This document shows positions 16,723 through 24,884 of a stretch of 64,000 nucleotides of DNA, one piece after another. The DNA comes from Flavobacterium marginilacus (GTDB taxonomy: Bacteria; Bacteroidota; Bacteroidia; Flavobacteriales; Flavobacteriaceae). The position numbers and the translations under genes were made by a program. The notes beneath the pieces were generated by a model. It was given only the letters and a program-made list of their open reading frames with translations, searched no databases and was not told the DNA's origin. The stretch lies in assembly GCF_026870155.1 (NCBI RefSeq), contig NZ_CP113975.1, positions 2,852,001 through 2,916,000 of the forward strand, in the 5' to 3' direction. Positions within the stretch are counted from its first letter, which is position 1, and each line of letters starts with the position of its first letter.

Positions 16723-17432
16723 TAATTATAGTAAAATTAATATTGGCACACATTCTGGGTGATTTTTTACTGCAGCCTAACAGCTGGGTAGAAGCAAAAG
16801 AAGAAAAAAAAGCATTGGCGTGGCAGTTATATGCCCATACAATGATTCACGGTCTGCTGTCATTATTGATTTTATTTGACCTAACGGATTGGAAATTGGT
16901 GACAATGATAACATTCAGTCATTTAATCATAGATTACGCCAAATTAAAATTTCAAAAAGAAAGCTCCAAGATTACTTGGTTCATTGCTGACCAAATAGCG
17001 CATCTGGCAGTAATTCTAATTTTGGGATTGTTTTGGATAAATAAAGAAAATGAACTTTTAGAATTATTATTTTCTAATTCTTTTCTAATACTGACAACGG
17101 CTGCTGTATTTTTGACACAGCCCGTTTCGATAATAATGAGTGTGCTTATAAAGCCTTGGTCGGATGTAATTCCCAATGAAAAAGAGCAGTCACTCAAAAA
17201 CGCAGGCAAGTACATTGGAATACTAGAACGGTTATTAGTATTTCTTTTTATCTGCACAAATCATTTTGAAGCCGTTGGCTTTTTATTAGCAACAAAATCG
17301 GTTTTCAGGTTTGGAGATTTAAAAGAATCCAAAGAGCGGAAACTGACAGAATATATATTAATTGGAACATTATTGAGTTTCGGAATTGCTTTGTGTGTGG
17401 GATTATTAACCCAATATTTATTAAAATTATAA
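16719..17432 (+). CDS. DUF3307 family membrane protein
   Basis: The 237-residue protein starts with the DUF3307 signature (LILAHILGDFLLQPNSWVEA, then HTMIHGLLSLLILF and SHLIIDYAK), whose conserved His and Asp lie in or near membrane helices. About six hydrophobic segments are visible. The function is unknown. It is coupled by a 4-bp overlap to the SatD-like gene, a pairing known in other bacteria, and may be its membrane partner or effector. Confidence 0.8.
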   Translation: MIIIVKLILAHILGDFLLQPNSWVEAKEEKKALAWQLYAHTMIHGLLSLLILFDLTDWKLVTMITFSHLIIDYAKLKFQKESSKITWFIADQIAHLAVILILGLFWINKENELLELLFSNSFLILTTAAVFLTQPVSIIMSVLIKPWSDVIPNEKEQSLKNAGKYIGILERLLVFLFICTNHFEAVGFLLATKSVFRFGDLKESKERKLTEYILIGTLLSFGIALCVGLLTQYLLKL

Positions 17433-17507
17433 TTATAAAAAGTTGAAATTATTTAATTGATAATTCGGTTAAACAAATCAACTATTAACCGATTAAACTA
17501 TAAAAAA

Positions 17508-18461
17508 ATGAACTACACCTCAATAAAAGAAATAGATTCACTCCAAAAATGGGTGAAAGAAGCGTTAAAAATCAAAAAAAATCCGCTTAAGAATAAAAAA
17601 CTAGGAAAAAACAAAACCCTTGTAATGTTATTTTTCAATTCGAGTCTAAGAACCCGTTTGAGTACTCAAAAAGCAGCCATAAATTTAGGGATGAACGTTA
17701 TGGTCATGAACTTTGGCAGCGAAGGCTGGACACTGGAATACGAAGACGGAACAGTTATGAACCAAGGCGCTTCTGAACACATCAAAGAAGCAGCGGAAGT
17801 AGTTTCTCAATATGCAGATATTATTGCCATCAGAGCATTTGCGGGATTGGTTGACAAAGAAAAAGACAACGCTGAAACCGTAATGAACGGCTTCGTAAAA
17901 CACGCCACTGTGCCAATTCTAAATATGGAAAGCGCCACAGGACATCCATTGCAGTCACTTGCAGATGCAATCACAATGGAGGAAAACAAAACCAAACACA
18001 GACCAAAAGTCGTTCTCTCATGGGCACCGCACCCGAGAGCTTTACCGCAGGCAGTTCCCAATTCTTTCGTGGAAATGATGCAGTTACAGACCGAAATGGA
18101 TTTTGTAATCACACATCCGGAAGGCTACGAACTAAATCCTGAAATCACCAAAGATTCTAAAATTGAACACGACCAGGACAAAGCTTTTGCAAATGCCGAT
18201 TTTATCTATGCTAAAAACTGGAGCAATTATAAAGAATACGGAAAAATCACCAATACAGATCCAAACTGGACCATCACTGCTGATAAAATGAAACTGACCA
18301 ACAATGCTAAATTTATGCACTGTCTGCCGGTAAGACGTAATGTAATAGTTACTGATGAAGTAATCGACAGTGAAAATTCGATTGTAATTCAGCAGGCGAA
18401 TAACAGAACGTATTCAGCTCAATTAGTACTGCAGAAAATCCTGAAAAAATTAGACAAATAG
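17508..18461 (+). CDS. argF': N-acylornithine carbamoyltransferase, predicted N-succinylornithine type
   Basis: The product is 317 residues from the ATG at 17508 (a TTG at 17457 is less likely). The carbamoyl-phosphate loop is FNSSLRTR (residues 43-50) and the C-terminal motif is HCLPVRR, as in AOTC/SOTC enzymes. Aligned by eye to Xanthomonas acetylornithine carbamoyltransferase, Ser89 (WTLEYEDGTVMNQGASEH) falls on Glu92 of that enzyme and Pro90 of the Bacteroides fragilis succinyl enzyme. Published mutants of Glu92, including to Ser, gain succinyl specificity, so a succinylated pathway is predicted. Confidence 0.9.
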   Translation: MNYTSIKEIDSLQKWVKEALKIKKNPLKNKKLGKNKTLVMLFFNSSLRTRLSTQKAAINLGMNVMVMNFGSEGWTLEYEDGTVMNQGASEHIKEAAEVVSQYADIIAIRAFAGLVDKEKDNAETVMNGFVKHATVPILNMESATGHPLQSLADAITMEENKTKHRPKVVLSWAPHPRALPQAVPNSFVEMMQLQTEMDFVITHPEGYELNPEITKDSKIEHDQDKAFANADFIYAKNWSNYKEYGKITNTDPNWTITADKMKLTNNAKFMHCLPVRRNVIVTDEVIDSENSIVIQQANNRTYSAQLVLQKILKKLDK

Positions 18462-18498
18462 ATAATAGAATAAAGAGTATAGACTTTAAACTAATTAA

Positions 18499-19302
18499 AT
18501 GAATATCAAAGCCCAAAGCCCAAAGCCCGAAGCACTTTCGATCATAAAAATTGGCGGTAACATCATCGACAATCCAGCAGAATTAAAACAGTTCCTTACT
18601 GATTTTTCAAAAATAGAAGGCAATAAAATACTCGTTCACGGAGGCGGAAAATCAGCTACCAAAATGGCTCAGAGCATTGGCCTGGTTCCCCAAATGATCG
18701 ACGGACGCCGTATTACCGATGCACCAATGCTCGATGTAGTAATAATGATTTATGCAGGCGAAATCAATAAAAATGTGGTTGCTCAGCTGCAGACCTATAA
18801 TACTAATGCCATTGGATTTTCGGGTGCTGACGGCAATTTAATTCTGTCAACAAAACGCAACCATCCAACAATTGATTATGGTTTTGTAGGCGATGTGCAA
18901 AAAGTAAATACTCCTTTATTGAAAACATTATTAAACAGCGGCATAACTCCTGTATTCTGCGCCATCACACATGACGGACAAGGGCAATTATTGAATACCA
19001 ATGCTGATACTATTGCTAGTGAATTAGCTATCGCTGCCTCCGAAGTTTTTGATGTTACTTTAACCTATTGTTTCGAAAAAGCAGGAGTTTTAACCGATGT
19101 AGAGGATGAAAATTCAGTAATCCAGCAAATAAATTCAGCTCTTTATTCAAAATTAAAAGAAGAAGGCGCCATTCATTCCGGTATGATTCCTAAATTGGAT
19201 AATTGTTTTAACAGCTTATCGAAAGGCGTTCAAAAAATACGGATTGGTCATCACAGAATGTTACAAAACACAAACGCAATTTTTACAACAATCGAATTGT
19301 AA
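18499..19302 (+). CDS. argB: N-acylglutamate kinase
   Basis: This 267-residue amino-acid kinase family member performs the second arginine step. Visible motifs are KIGGNIIDNP at the N-terminus, VHGGGKSATKMA (phosphate-binding), and the C-terminal GAIHSGMIPKLDNCFN. It likely acts on the same acylated series as the neighbouring carbamoyltransferase. It is 37 bp after that gene. Confidence 0.94.
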   Translation: MNIKAQSPKPEALSIIKIGGNIIDNPAELKQFLTDFSKIEGNKILVHGGGKSATKMAQSIGLVPQMIDGRRITDAPMLDVVIMIYAGEINKNVVAQLQTYNTNAIGFSGADGNLILSTKRNHPTIDYGFVGDVQKVNTPLLKTLLNSGITPVFCAITHDGQGQLLNTNADTIASELAIAASEVFDVTLTYCFEKAGVLTDVEDENSVIQQINSALYSKLKEEGAIHSGMIPKLDNCFNSLSKGVQKIRIGHHRMLQNTNAIFTTIEL

Positions 19303-19310
19303 AAATTAAA

Positions 19311-19358
19311 CACAAATTACATTAATTTGCACAAATTAATTCGTGAAATTTGCGTTGA
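19311..19358. repeat. Dispersed AT-rich inverted repeat between argB and argE
   Basis: The text CAAATTacattAATTtgcaca followed by AATTaattcgtgAAATTTGcg forms imperfect inverted arms resembling a repeat often seen between Flavobacterium genes. No function is assigned. Confidence 0.45.
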
Positions 19359-19369
19359 AAATAAAATAA

Positions 19370-20440
19370 ATGAAAAACATAGAAACCCTCATACAAGAAG
19401 CCATTTCTCTTTTAAAATCGCTGATTGAAACTCCTTCTTTTTCAAGCGAAGAAGATCAGACTGCGCTTTTGATCGAAAATTGGTTTAAACAAAACAACAT
19501 TCCTTTTGAACGGGAAAACAATAATATCTGGGCTTACAACCTGCATTTTGATAAATCAAAGCCTACACTTTTACTCAATTCGCATCACGATACTGTAAAA
19601 CCCAATCAAGGCTATACTAACGACCCATTTGAAGCGATAGTAAAAGACGGCAAATTATATGGTTTGGGCAGCAACGATGCCGGCGGATGTTTGGTTTCGT
19701 TAATTGCGACATTTACTCATTTTTATGCTAAAGAAAACCTGCCTTACAACATTGTTATTGTGGCTTCGGCAGAGGAAGAAAGCAGCGGAAAAAAGGGTTT
19801 GAACAGTGTTTTGAAGCATTTGCCAGAGCTGGAATGCGCCATCGTAGGAGAACCAACCTTAATGCAATTGGCGGTAGCAGAAAAAGGTTTACTGGTATTG
19901 GATGTTGTCGTAAAAGGAACCGCCAGCCACGCAGCCCACAATAATCCAGATAATCCAATTTATAATGCAATGCCCGTGATTGATTGGTTCAAAACCTTTC
20001 AATTCGAAAAAATATCGGAGGTTTTAGGTCCCGTAAAAATGACTGTAACTCAAGTAAATGCTGGAAAACAGCACAATGTAGTTCCGGCCGAATGCCATTT
20101 GGTAGTCGATATCCGTGTCAATGACTGCTACAACAATACCGAAATTCTAGAAACCGTAAGAGCCAATGTTAAGGCCGAAGTTACACCCCGCTCAATGCAT
20201 TTAAATGCATCATCAATCCCTGTTTCGCACGGATTGGTACAGGCAGGTATCGCTTTGGGAAGAACCACTTATGGCTCTCCTACCCTTTCGGATCAATCAG
20301 TTTTGTATTGCAAGTCATTAAAACTAGGACCGGGAGAAAGCTTGCGGTCACATTCGGCAGACGAATTTATATATGTAAACGAAATCGAAGAAGGAATCCA
20401 ATTGTACATCAAAATACTTGGAAACTTTTTCAAAAATTAA
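19370..20440 (+). CDS. argE: M20 family deacylase, ArgE/DapE-like
   Basis: The 356-residue metallohydrolase has the M20 zinc-ligand and catalytic set: NSHHDTVKP (His, Asp), GSNDAGG (Asp), ASAEEESSG (Glu pair), VGEPT, and a C-terminal His in RSHSADEF. It probably removes the acyl group from N-acylcitrulline or N-acylornithine. With an N-acylornithine carbamoyltransferase in the cluster, N-acylcitrulline is the expected substrate. The symbol is by position; DapE cannot be excluded from sequence alone. Confidence 0.85.
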   Translation: MKNIETLIQEAISLLKSLIETPSFSSEEDQTALLIENWFKQNNIPFERENNNIWAYNLHFDKSKPTLLLNSHHDTVKPNQGYTNDPFEAIVKDGKLYGLGSNDAGGCLVSLIATFTHFYAKENLPYNIVIVASAEEESSGKKGLNSVLKHLPELECAIVGEPTLMQLAVAEKGLLVLDVVVKGTASHAAHNNPDNPIYNAMPVIDWFKTFQFEKISEVLGPVKMTVTQVNAGKQHNVVPAECHLVVDIRVNDCYNNTEILETVRANVKAEVTPRSMHLNASSIPVSHGLVQAGIALGRTTYGSPTLSDQSVLYCKSLKLGPGESLRSHSADEFIYVNEIEEGIQLYIKILGNFFKN

Positions 20441-20450
20441 AATAGTTTTC

Positions 20451-20529
20451 AGGAGCTAATCCCGCTGTCCGCTATATCTTTCCTGCCGAACCCCGGCAGG
20501 AAAGAATACTGCTTCCATCGGGGCTAGGA
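20451..20529. repeat. Dispersed repeat with variable hairpin, copy A
   Basis: The left flank AGGAGCTAATCCCGCTGTCC runs on with GCTATATC. The centre is an 11-bp stem CTTTCCTGCCG/CGGCAGGAAAG (20478-20504). The right flank contains TGCTTCCATCGGGGCTAGGA. The same flanks around different stems occur at 28593-28673, 41663-41716 and 47449-47564. Confidence 0.8.
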
Positions 20530-20562
20530 CATTCAGTAAATCAAGAAAATTTGAATTAAAAA

Positions 20563-20635
20563 AGTACGGACAAGTCGTTTATTTGTCACTGAAAAAATTA
20601 AAAACAGTACGGACAAGTCGCAGCTTGTCCCTACG
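20563..20635. repeat. Two copies of a short palindromic repeat, type 3
   Basis: The second copy (20607-20635, GTACGGACAAGTCGCAGCTT then GTCCCTACG) folds into a GGACAAG/CTTGTCC hairpin. The first (20563-20589) shares AGTACGGACAAGTCG but is degraded on the right. Both lie between argE and argH. Confidence 0.7.
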
Positions 20636-20650
20636 AAATAAAAAAACGAT

Positions 20651-21931
20651 ATGAAACTTTGGGAAAAAGGAATACCAACCGACAAACAAATCGAACATTT
20701 TACGGTAGGAAATGACAGGGAATTAGATTTGGTTTTAGCCAAATATGATGCTTTAGGCTCTATTGCTCATGCAAAAATGCTAGGTCAGATTGGTTTATTA
20801 ACTTCTGAAGAAACTGCTTCTTTAGTGCTGGCTTTAGAAGATATTATTGCTGATATAGCAAAAGGCAATTTCGAAATCGAAGACAGCTTTGAAGATGTAC
20901 ATTCCAAAATTGAATATTTACTAACGATAAAACTTGGCGATGCCGGAAAAAAAATCCACACCGCACGTTCCCGTAACGATCAAGTTTTGGTCGATGTGAA
21001 TTTATACCTCAAAGATGCTGTTAAAGAATTGAAAGAGCAGGTAAAAACGCTTTTCGATTTAATGATGGAATCAGCAGAGAAATACCAAAATGTATTACTG
21101 CCAGGCTACACACACCTTCAGATTGCGATGCCGTCTTCTTTCGGAATGTGGTTTTCTGCCTATGCCGAAACCCTGATTGACGATATTACAATGCTTAATG
21201 CAGCGCTGAAAGTTGTAGATCAAAATCCGTTGGGTTCTGCTGCAGGTTACGGAAGCTCCTTCCCTATCAACAGAACTTTCACAACCAAAGAATTAGGTTT
21301 CGAAACGCTGAAATACAATTCGGTTGCCGCACAAATGAGCCGTGGTAAATCAGAGAAAACAGTTGCTTTTGCAATGAGCAGCGTTGCAGCAACTCTGGCA
21401 AAATTCTCAATGGATGTGTGCTTGTACATGAGTCAGAACTTTGATTTTATCGGTTTGCCTTCACATTTAACGACAGGTTCAAGCATTATGCCACACAAAA
21501 AAAACCCTGATGTTTTTGAATTGATCCGTGGCAAATGCAACAAAATTCAAGCCCTACCGTATGAAATTACTTTGATCACAAATAATCTGCCTAGCGGTTA
21601 TCACAGGGATTTTCAATTATTAAAAGAAGGTTTATTCCCAGCAATTCAAAACCTGAAAGCCTGTCTGGATATTGCTATTTTCTCTATTAAAGATATCAAG
21701 GTAAAAGATAATATTCTTGCTGATAAAAAATATGATTATCTGTTTACGGTAGATACTTTAAACGAAATGGTTGTTGCAGGAATACCTTTCAGAGATGCGT
21801 ACAAAGCCGTTGCTGAACAATTGGAAGCCGGTACTTATCAATCACCAAAAGAAACCAAACATACGCACGAAGGCAGTATCAATAACCTTTGTCTGGCAGA
21901 AATTAAAAACAAAATGAAAGATTCTTATTAA
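20651..21931 (+). CDS. argH: Argininosuccinate lyase
   Basis: The 426-residue enzyme of the fumarase/aspartase superfamily splits argininosuccinate to arginine and fumarate, the last step of the cluster. The signature GSSIMPHKKNPD (catalytic serine loop) and the TARSRNDQV substrate loop are both present. It is followed closely by an IS1182 element, whose left-end hairpin may serve as its terminator. Confidence 0.97.
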   Translation: MKLWEKGIPTDKQIEHFTVGNDRELDLVLAKYDALGSIAHAKMLGQIGLLTSEETASLVLALEDIIADIAKGNFEIEDSFEDVHSKIEYLLTIKLGDAGKKIHTARSRNDQVLVDVNLYLKDAVKELKEQVKTLFDLMMESAEKYQNVLLPGYTHLQIAMPSSFGMWFSAYAETLIDDITMLNAALKVVDQNPLGSAAGYGSSFPINRTFTTKELGFETLKYNSVAAQMSRGKSEKTVAFAMSSVAATLAKFSMDVCLYMSQNFDFIGLPSHLTTGSSIMPHKKNPDVFELIRGKCNKIQALPYEITLITNNLPSGYHRDFQLLKEGLFPAIQNLKACLDIAIFSIKDIKVKDNILADKKYDYLFTVDTLNEMVVAGIPFRDAYKAVAEQLEAGTYQSPKETKHTHEGSINNLCLAEIKNKMKDSY

Positions 21932-21970
21932 CAAACAGATAAGGATCATTAAATAAATGAATGAAAAAGA

Positions 21971-21997
21971 GGCTGTCCGAAAAGGGCAGCTTTTTTT
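21971..21997 (+). terminator. Intrinsic terminator at the left end of the IS1182 element
   Basis: GGCTGTCCGAAAAGGGCAGC folds with a GCTGTCC/GGGCAGC stem (one T-G wobble) and is followed by T7. It would stop rightward transcripts coming out of argH. Confidence 0.7.
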
Positions 21998-23672
21998 ATG
22001 CAGCAAATTTCAGGAATCGATTTTGAGTTTGTTGATTTATGAAAAAATATTCTGTTACGGTTTTAAAAAGGTAAATTTCGACTTCTATAACTCTATTTCG
22101 AACTCGCACAGAAAATTCTATATGAGTCTTGTGTTTTTTATTGTTGTTTGCTACCATTTTTCGAAAATTGTGTCCGATAGCCATCAATAGAAATTCCATT
22201 TCTACTTTATCTAATCCTTTGAAAGTAAATCTATTAAATTTATTATTGCTTTTTAGCTGTCCAAAGACAGCTTCAACTTCTATTGGGCGTTTACTTCGAT
22301 GTTCGAGTCCTTTTTCGCTCATGAGCAGCTCTTTGGCTTGAGCCCTTAATTGGTTTAGGCGGTGGTTTACTTCTATTGTTCTGTTTCCTTTGGCTTTATG
22401 GCACAAACTTCTAAGTGGGCATCCATCACATCTTTTTACTTGATAATAAGATACTTGTGATTCGTATCCGTTGGCCGATGTCCGTTTTCCACTGCCAATG
22501 TTTTCCATTCTTTGTCCCATTGGACACACATAAAAATCCTGCTGTATATTGTAGAACAAATTCTGGACAAGAAACGGATTGTTCTTCATTTTTTTCTTCT
22601 GTTCTTTGTGAAAATAATTATACTTTACATAGGTCGTTATGTCTTTATTTTCAAGCATTTGGTAGTTTTCTTCGCTTCCATAACCAGCATCGGCTACCAC
22701 TGTTTTGCTTTGTTTTTGATACATTTTTTCAAATTCCTCCAGATGGGATTTTAAAGTCGTAGTGTCGTTAGGTGTTTGATGAATGGTTACGTTGGTAATA
22801 AATTGATTTTCAGTAGAAATCTGAGGATTGTATGCAGGTTTTAACTGTCCGTTTTTCATATGGTCTTCCTTCATTCTCATAAAGGTAGCGTCAGGATCTG
22901 TCTTACTGTAGGAGTTTCTATTGCCTAAAATAACTAAATCTTTTTCGTATTTTTCAAGCTTTGGCAGGTGTTCTTCCTGAAGCTTTTGAAGCTCTTTGGT
23001 TATCTTCTTGTTGGGCTCTTTGAGTTTTTTATTGAGTTCTGATAATTTTTCTTTCAGCTCTTCCGAGTTTATTTTTTTTGGTAATTCTTCCTTGTTAACT
23101 TCTTGATTATCTGATAAAATACTGTTTTCGATATCGGATAAGATGCTGTTGATTTTTACTTCGAGTTTTTCTTTGTATTTCTCTATAGAACCCCGCCAGA
23201 CAAAGGTGTATTTGTTGGATTTGGCTTCCATTTTTGTTCCATCGATGTATTGGATATCCAGACTGACATAGCCCATTTCCACAAGCATTTTGACCACCTC
23301 TGCAAATAAATCTTTGATGTTTTCTTTTAGAACCTTTCCTCTAAAATCGTTGAGGGTCCTGAAATCAGGGGTTGAGTTGCCTGAAATAAACATAAAATGT
23401 ATGTTCTCGGTGAGTGCTTTTGCTATTTTCCGGCAGGAATAAGTGTTGCTCAAATAACTGTAAAACAAAACTTTAAGCATCATTCTGGGATGATAGGCCG
23501 AGGTGCCGCCTCCTTTATATTTTTTAAGTATATGGCTTATATCTAATGAATTGACAACCTTGTCAACTAAGCGGACAGGGTGGTTTTCTGAAATTTTATC
23601 AAAAATATTTATCGGAAAAAGTTCCGGAGTATTGATCGATTGCGATTTAAATATTACTTTACCATAGCTCGT
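21996..23672 (-). CDS. IS1182-family transposase, apparent ACG start
   Basis: From an ATG at 23483 the protein has 495 residues, but the frame stays open upstream for 63 more codons to an ACG at 23670-23672 (TSYGKVIFKSQSINTPELFP). This upstream part completes the N-terminal InsH/DUF772 domain that the ATG start would cut. In relatives I would expect ATG-AGC-TAT at this place, so the start seems to have become ACG. The frame contains a lysine-rich coiled stretch (residues about 115-190 from the ATG), an ADAGYGSEENY core, a cysteine cluster (CPMGQRM, CDGCPLRSLC) and EVEAVFGQLK near the C-terminus. Activity is doubtful unless ACG works as a weak start. Confidence 0.82.
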   Translation of the reverse strand, partial: TSYGKVIFKSQSINTPELFPINIFDKISENHPVRLVDKVVNSLDISHILKKYKGGGTSAYHPRMMLKVLFYSYLSNTYSCRKIAKALTENIHFMFISGNSTPDFRTLNDFRGKVLKENIKDLFAEVVKMLVEMGYVSLDIQYIDGTKMEAKSNKYTFVWRGSIEKYKEKLEVKINSILSDIENSILSDNQEVNKEELPKKINSEELKEKLSELNKKLKEPNKKITKELQKLQEEHLPKLEKYEKDLVILGNRNSYSKTDPDATFMRMKEDHMKNGQLKPAYNPQISTENQFITNVTIHQTPNDTTTLKSHLEEFEKMYQKQSKTVVADAGYGSEENYQMLENKDITTYVKYNYFHKEQKKKMKNNPFLVQNLFYNIQQDFYVCPMGQRMENIGSGKRTSANGYESQVSYYQVKRCDGCPLRSLCHKAKGNRTIEVNHRLNQLRAQAKELLMSEKGLEHRSKRPIEVEAVFGQLKSNNKFNRFTFKGLDKVEMEFLLMAIGHNFRKMVANNNKKHKTHIEFSVRVRNRVIEVEIYLFKTVTEYFFINQQTQNRFLKFAA

Positions 23673-23714
23673 TTTTTGTGCAACTCTAAGATACTATTTT
23701 AGATTAAAAACAGC

Positions 23715-23748
23715 AAAAAAAAAGGCTGTCCTTACTTTTCGGACAGCC
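23715..23748 (-). terminator. Intrinsic terminator at the right end of the IS1182 element
   Basis: On the minus strand GGCTGTCC, a 9-nt loop and GGACAGCC are followed by T9. It would end the leftward cysteine synthase-like transcript and shield the transposase from read-through. Confidence 0.75.
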
Positions 23749-23771
23749 TCTTTTTGATATCTAAAAAAATA

Positions 23772-24812
23772 TTATTTAATAAATTCTATTTTTTGCTCTT
23801 CTTCTTCGTTAACACTGTCAAAAAATCCCTGATCGTTCATCCAATCATCACTAAACACTTTACTCATATAACGCGAACCGTGATCAGGAAAAATTGCCAC
23901 TACATTACTGTCGGCTCCAAATTCCCCTTCCTCTGCATACTGTTTGATTGCCTGCATTACCGCTCCTGAAGTATAACCTACAAATAAACCTTCTTTTCGG
24001 GTTACTTCTCTTGCGGAATGAGCACTTTCTTCATCAGATACTTTGATAAATTTATCAATGATATCAAAATCAGTCGCTGAAGGAATCAGATTTTTACCTA
24101 AACCTTCTATTCTATATGGGTAAATTTCGTCACTGTCAAATTCTTTGGTTTCGTGGTATTTTTTCAAAACCGAACCAAATGCATCAACTCCAAGTATTCT
24201 AATGTTTGGATTCTGTTCCTTTAGATATTTTGCGGTTCCTGAAATTGTTCCTCCAGTTCCGCTGCAAGCAACAAGGTGAGTAATTTTACCATTAGTCTGT
24301 TTCCAAATTTCTGGCCCTGTTGACTTATAATGCGCATCAATATTTAATTGATTGAAATATTGATTAATGTAAACCGATCCTTTGGTTTCTTCGTGCAGTC
24401 GTTTTGCTACATTGTAATAAGACCGATCGTCATCTGCAGATACGTGGGCAGGGCAAACATAAACCTTCGCACCCAGGCTCCTTAACATATCGATCTTGTC
24501 TTTTGAAGATTTTGAACTTACTGCCAGAATACAGTTGTATCCTTTTATAATACTTACCATTGCTAAACTAAAACCAGTATTACCTGATGTGGTTTCGATA
24601 ATGGTATCGCCTGGCGACAAAATTCCTTGTTTTTCTGCTTCTTCTATAATATACAAAGCAATTCTATCTTTCGAAGAATGACCCGGATTAAAGGATTCTA
24701 CTTTTGCATAAAAATTACCTTCTAAATTCTCGGTTATATTGTTTAGTTTAATAAGCGGCGTATTCCCTATTAACTCTAAAACATTATTATAAGCATTTAT
24801 TTCTTCTTTCAT
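23772..24812 (-). CDS. PLP-dependent cysteine synthase / cystathionine beta-synthase family protein
   Basis: This is a 346-residue fold-type II PLP enzyme. The PLP lysine is in [12 protein letters not shown] (about residue 48), the substrate loop is TTSGNTGFS, and the PLP-phosphate glycine loop is [12 protein letters not shown]. It is closest to cysteine synthase or the catalytic core of cystathionine beta-synthase, without a C-terminal CBS pair. The choice between O-acetylserine sulfhydrylase and beta-synthase cannot be made from sequence alone. Confidence 0.88.
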   Translation of the reverse strand: MKEEINAYNNVLELIGNTPLIKLNNITENLEGNFYAKVESFNPGHSSKDRIALYIIEEAEKQGILSPGDTIIETTSGNTGFSLAMVSIIKGYNCILAVSSKSSKDKIDMLRSLGAKVYVCPAHVSADDDRSYYNVAKRLHEETKGSVYINQYFNQLNIDAHYKSTGPEIWKQTNGKITHLVACSGTGGTISGTAKYLKEQNPNIRILGVDAFGSVLKKYHETKEFDSDEIYPYRIEGLGKNLIPSATDFDIIDKFIKVSDEESAHSAREVTRKEGLFVGYTSGAVMQAIKQYAEEGEFGADSNVVAIFPDHGSRYMSKVFSDDWMNDQGFFDSVNEEEEQKIEFIK

Positions 24813-24884
24813 AAAAAAATAGTTTATCTGAGAGCATTTTTTAATAGACCCCGATATTATGCAAATCTAACAAAAAAAATCTAA

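Larger units (their letters stand above)
21964..23755 (-). mobile_element. IS1182-family insertion sequence
   Basis: The element is about 1.8 kb with perfect 21-bp inverted repeats at 21964-21984 and 23735-23755 (core GAGGCTGTCCGAAAAG read inward at each end). It carries one transposase gene on the minus strand. Both ends fold into terminator-like hairpins. No clear target duplication is visible. Confidence 0.88.

Noticed and set aside
22129..22762. Plus-strand frames inside the IS1182 element
   Set aside because: They overlap the transposase on the other strand and have no family match or start signal.
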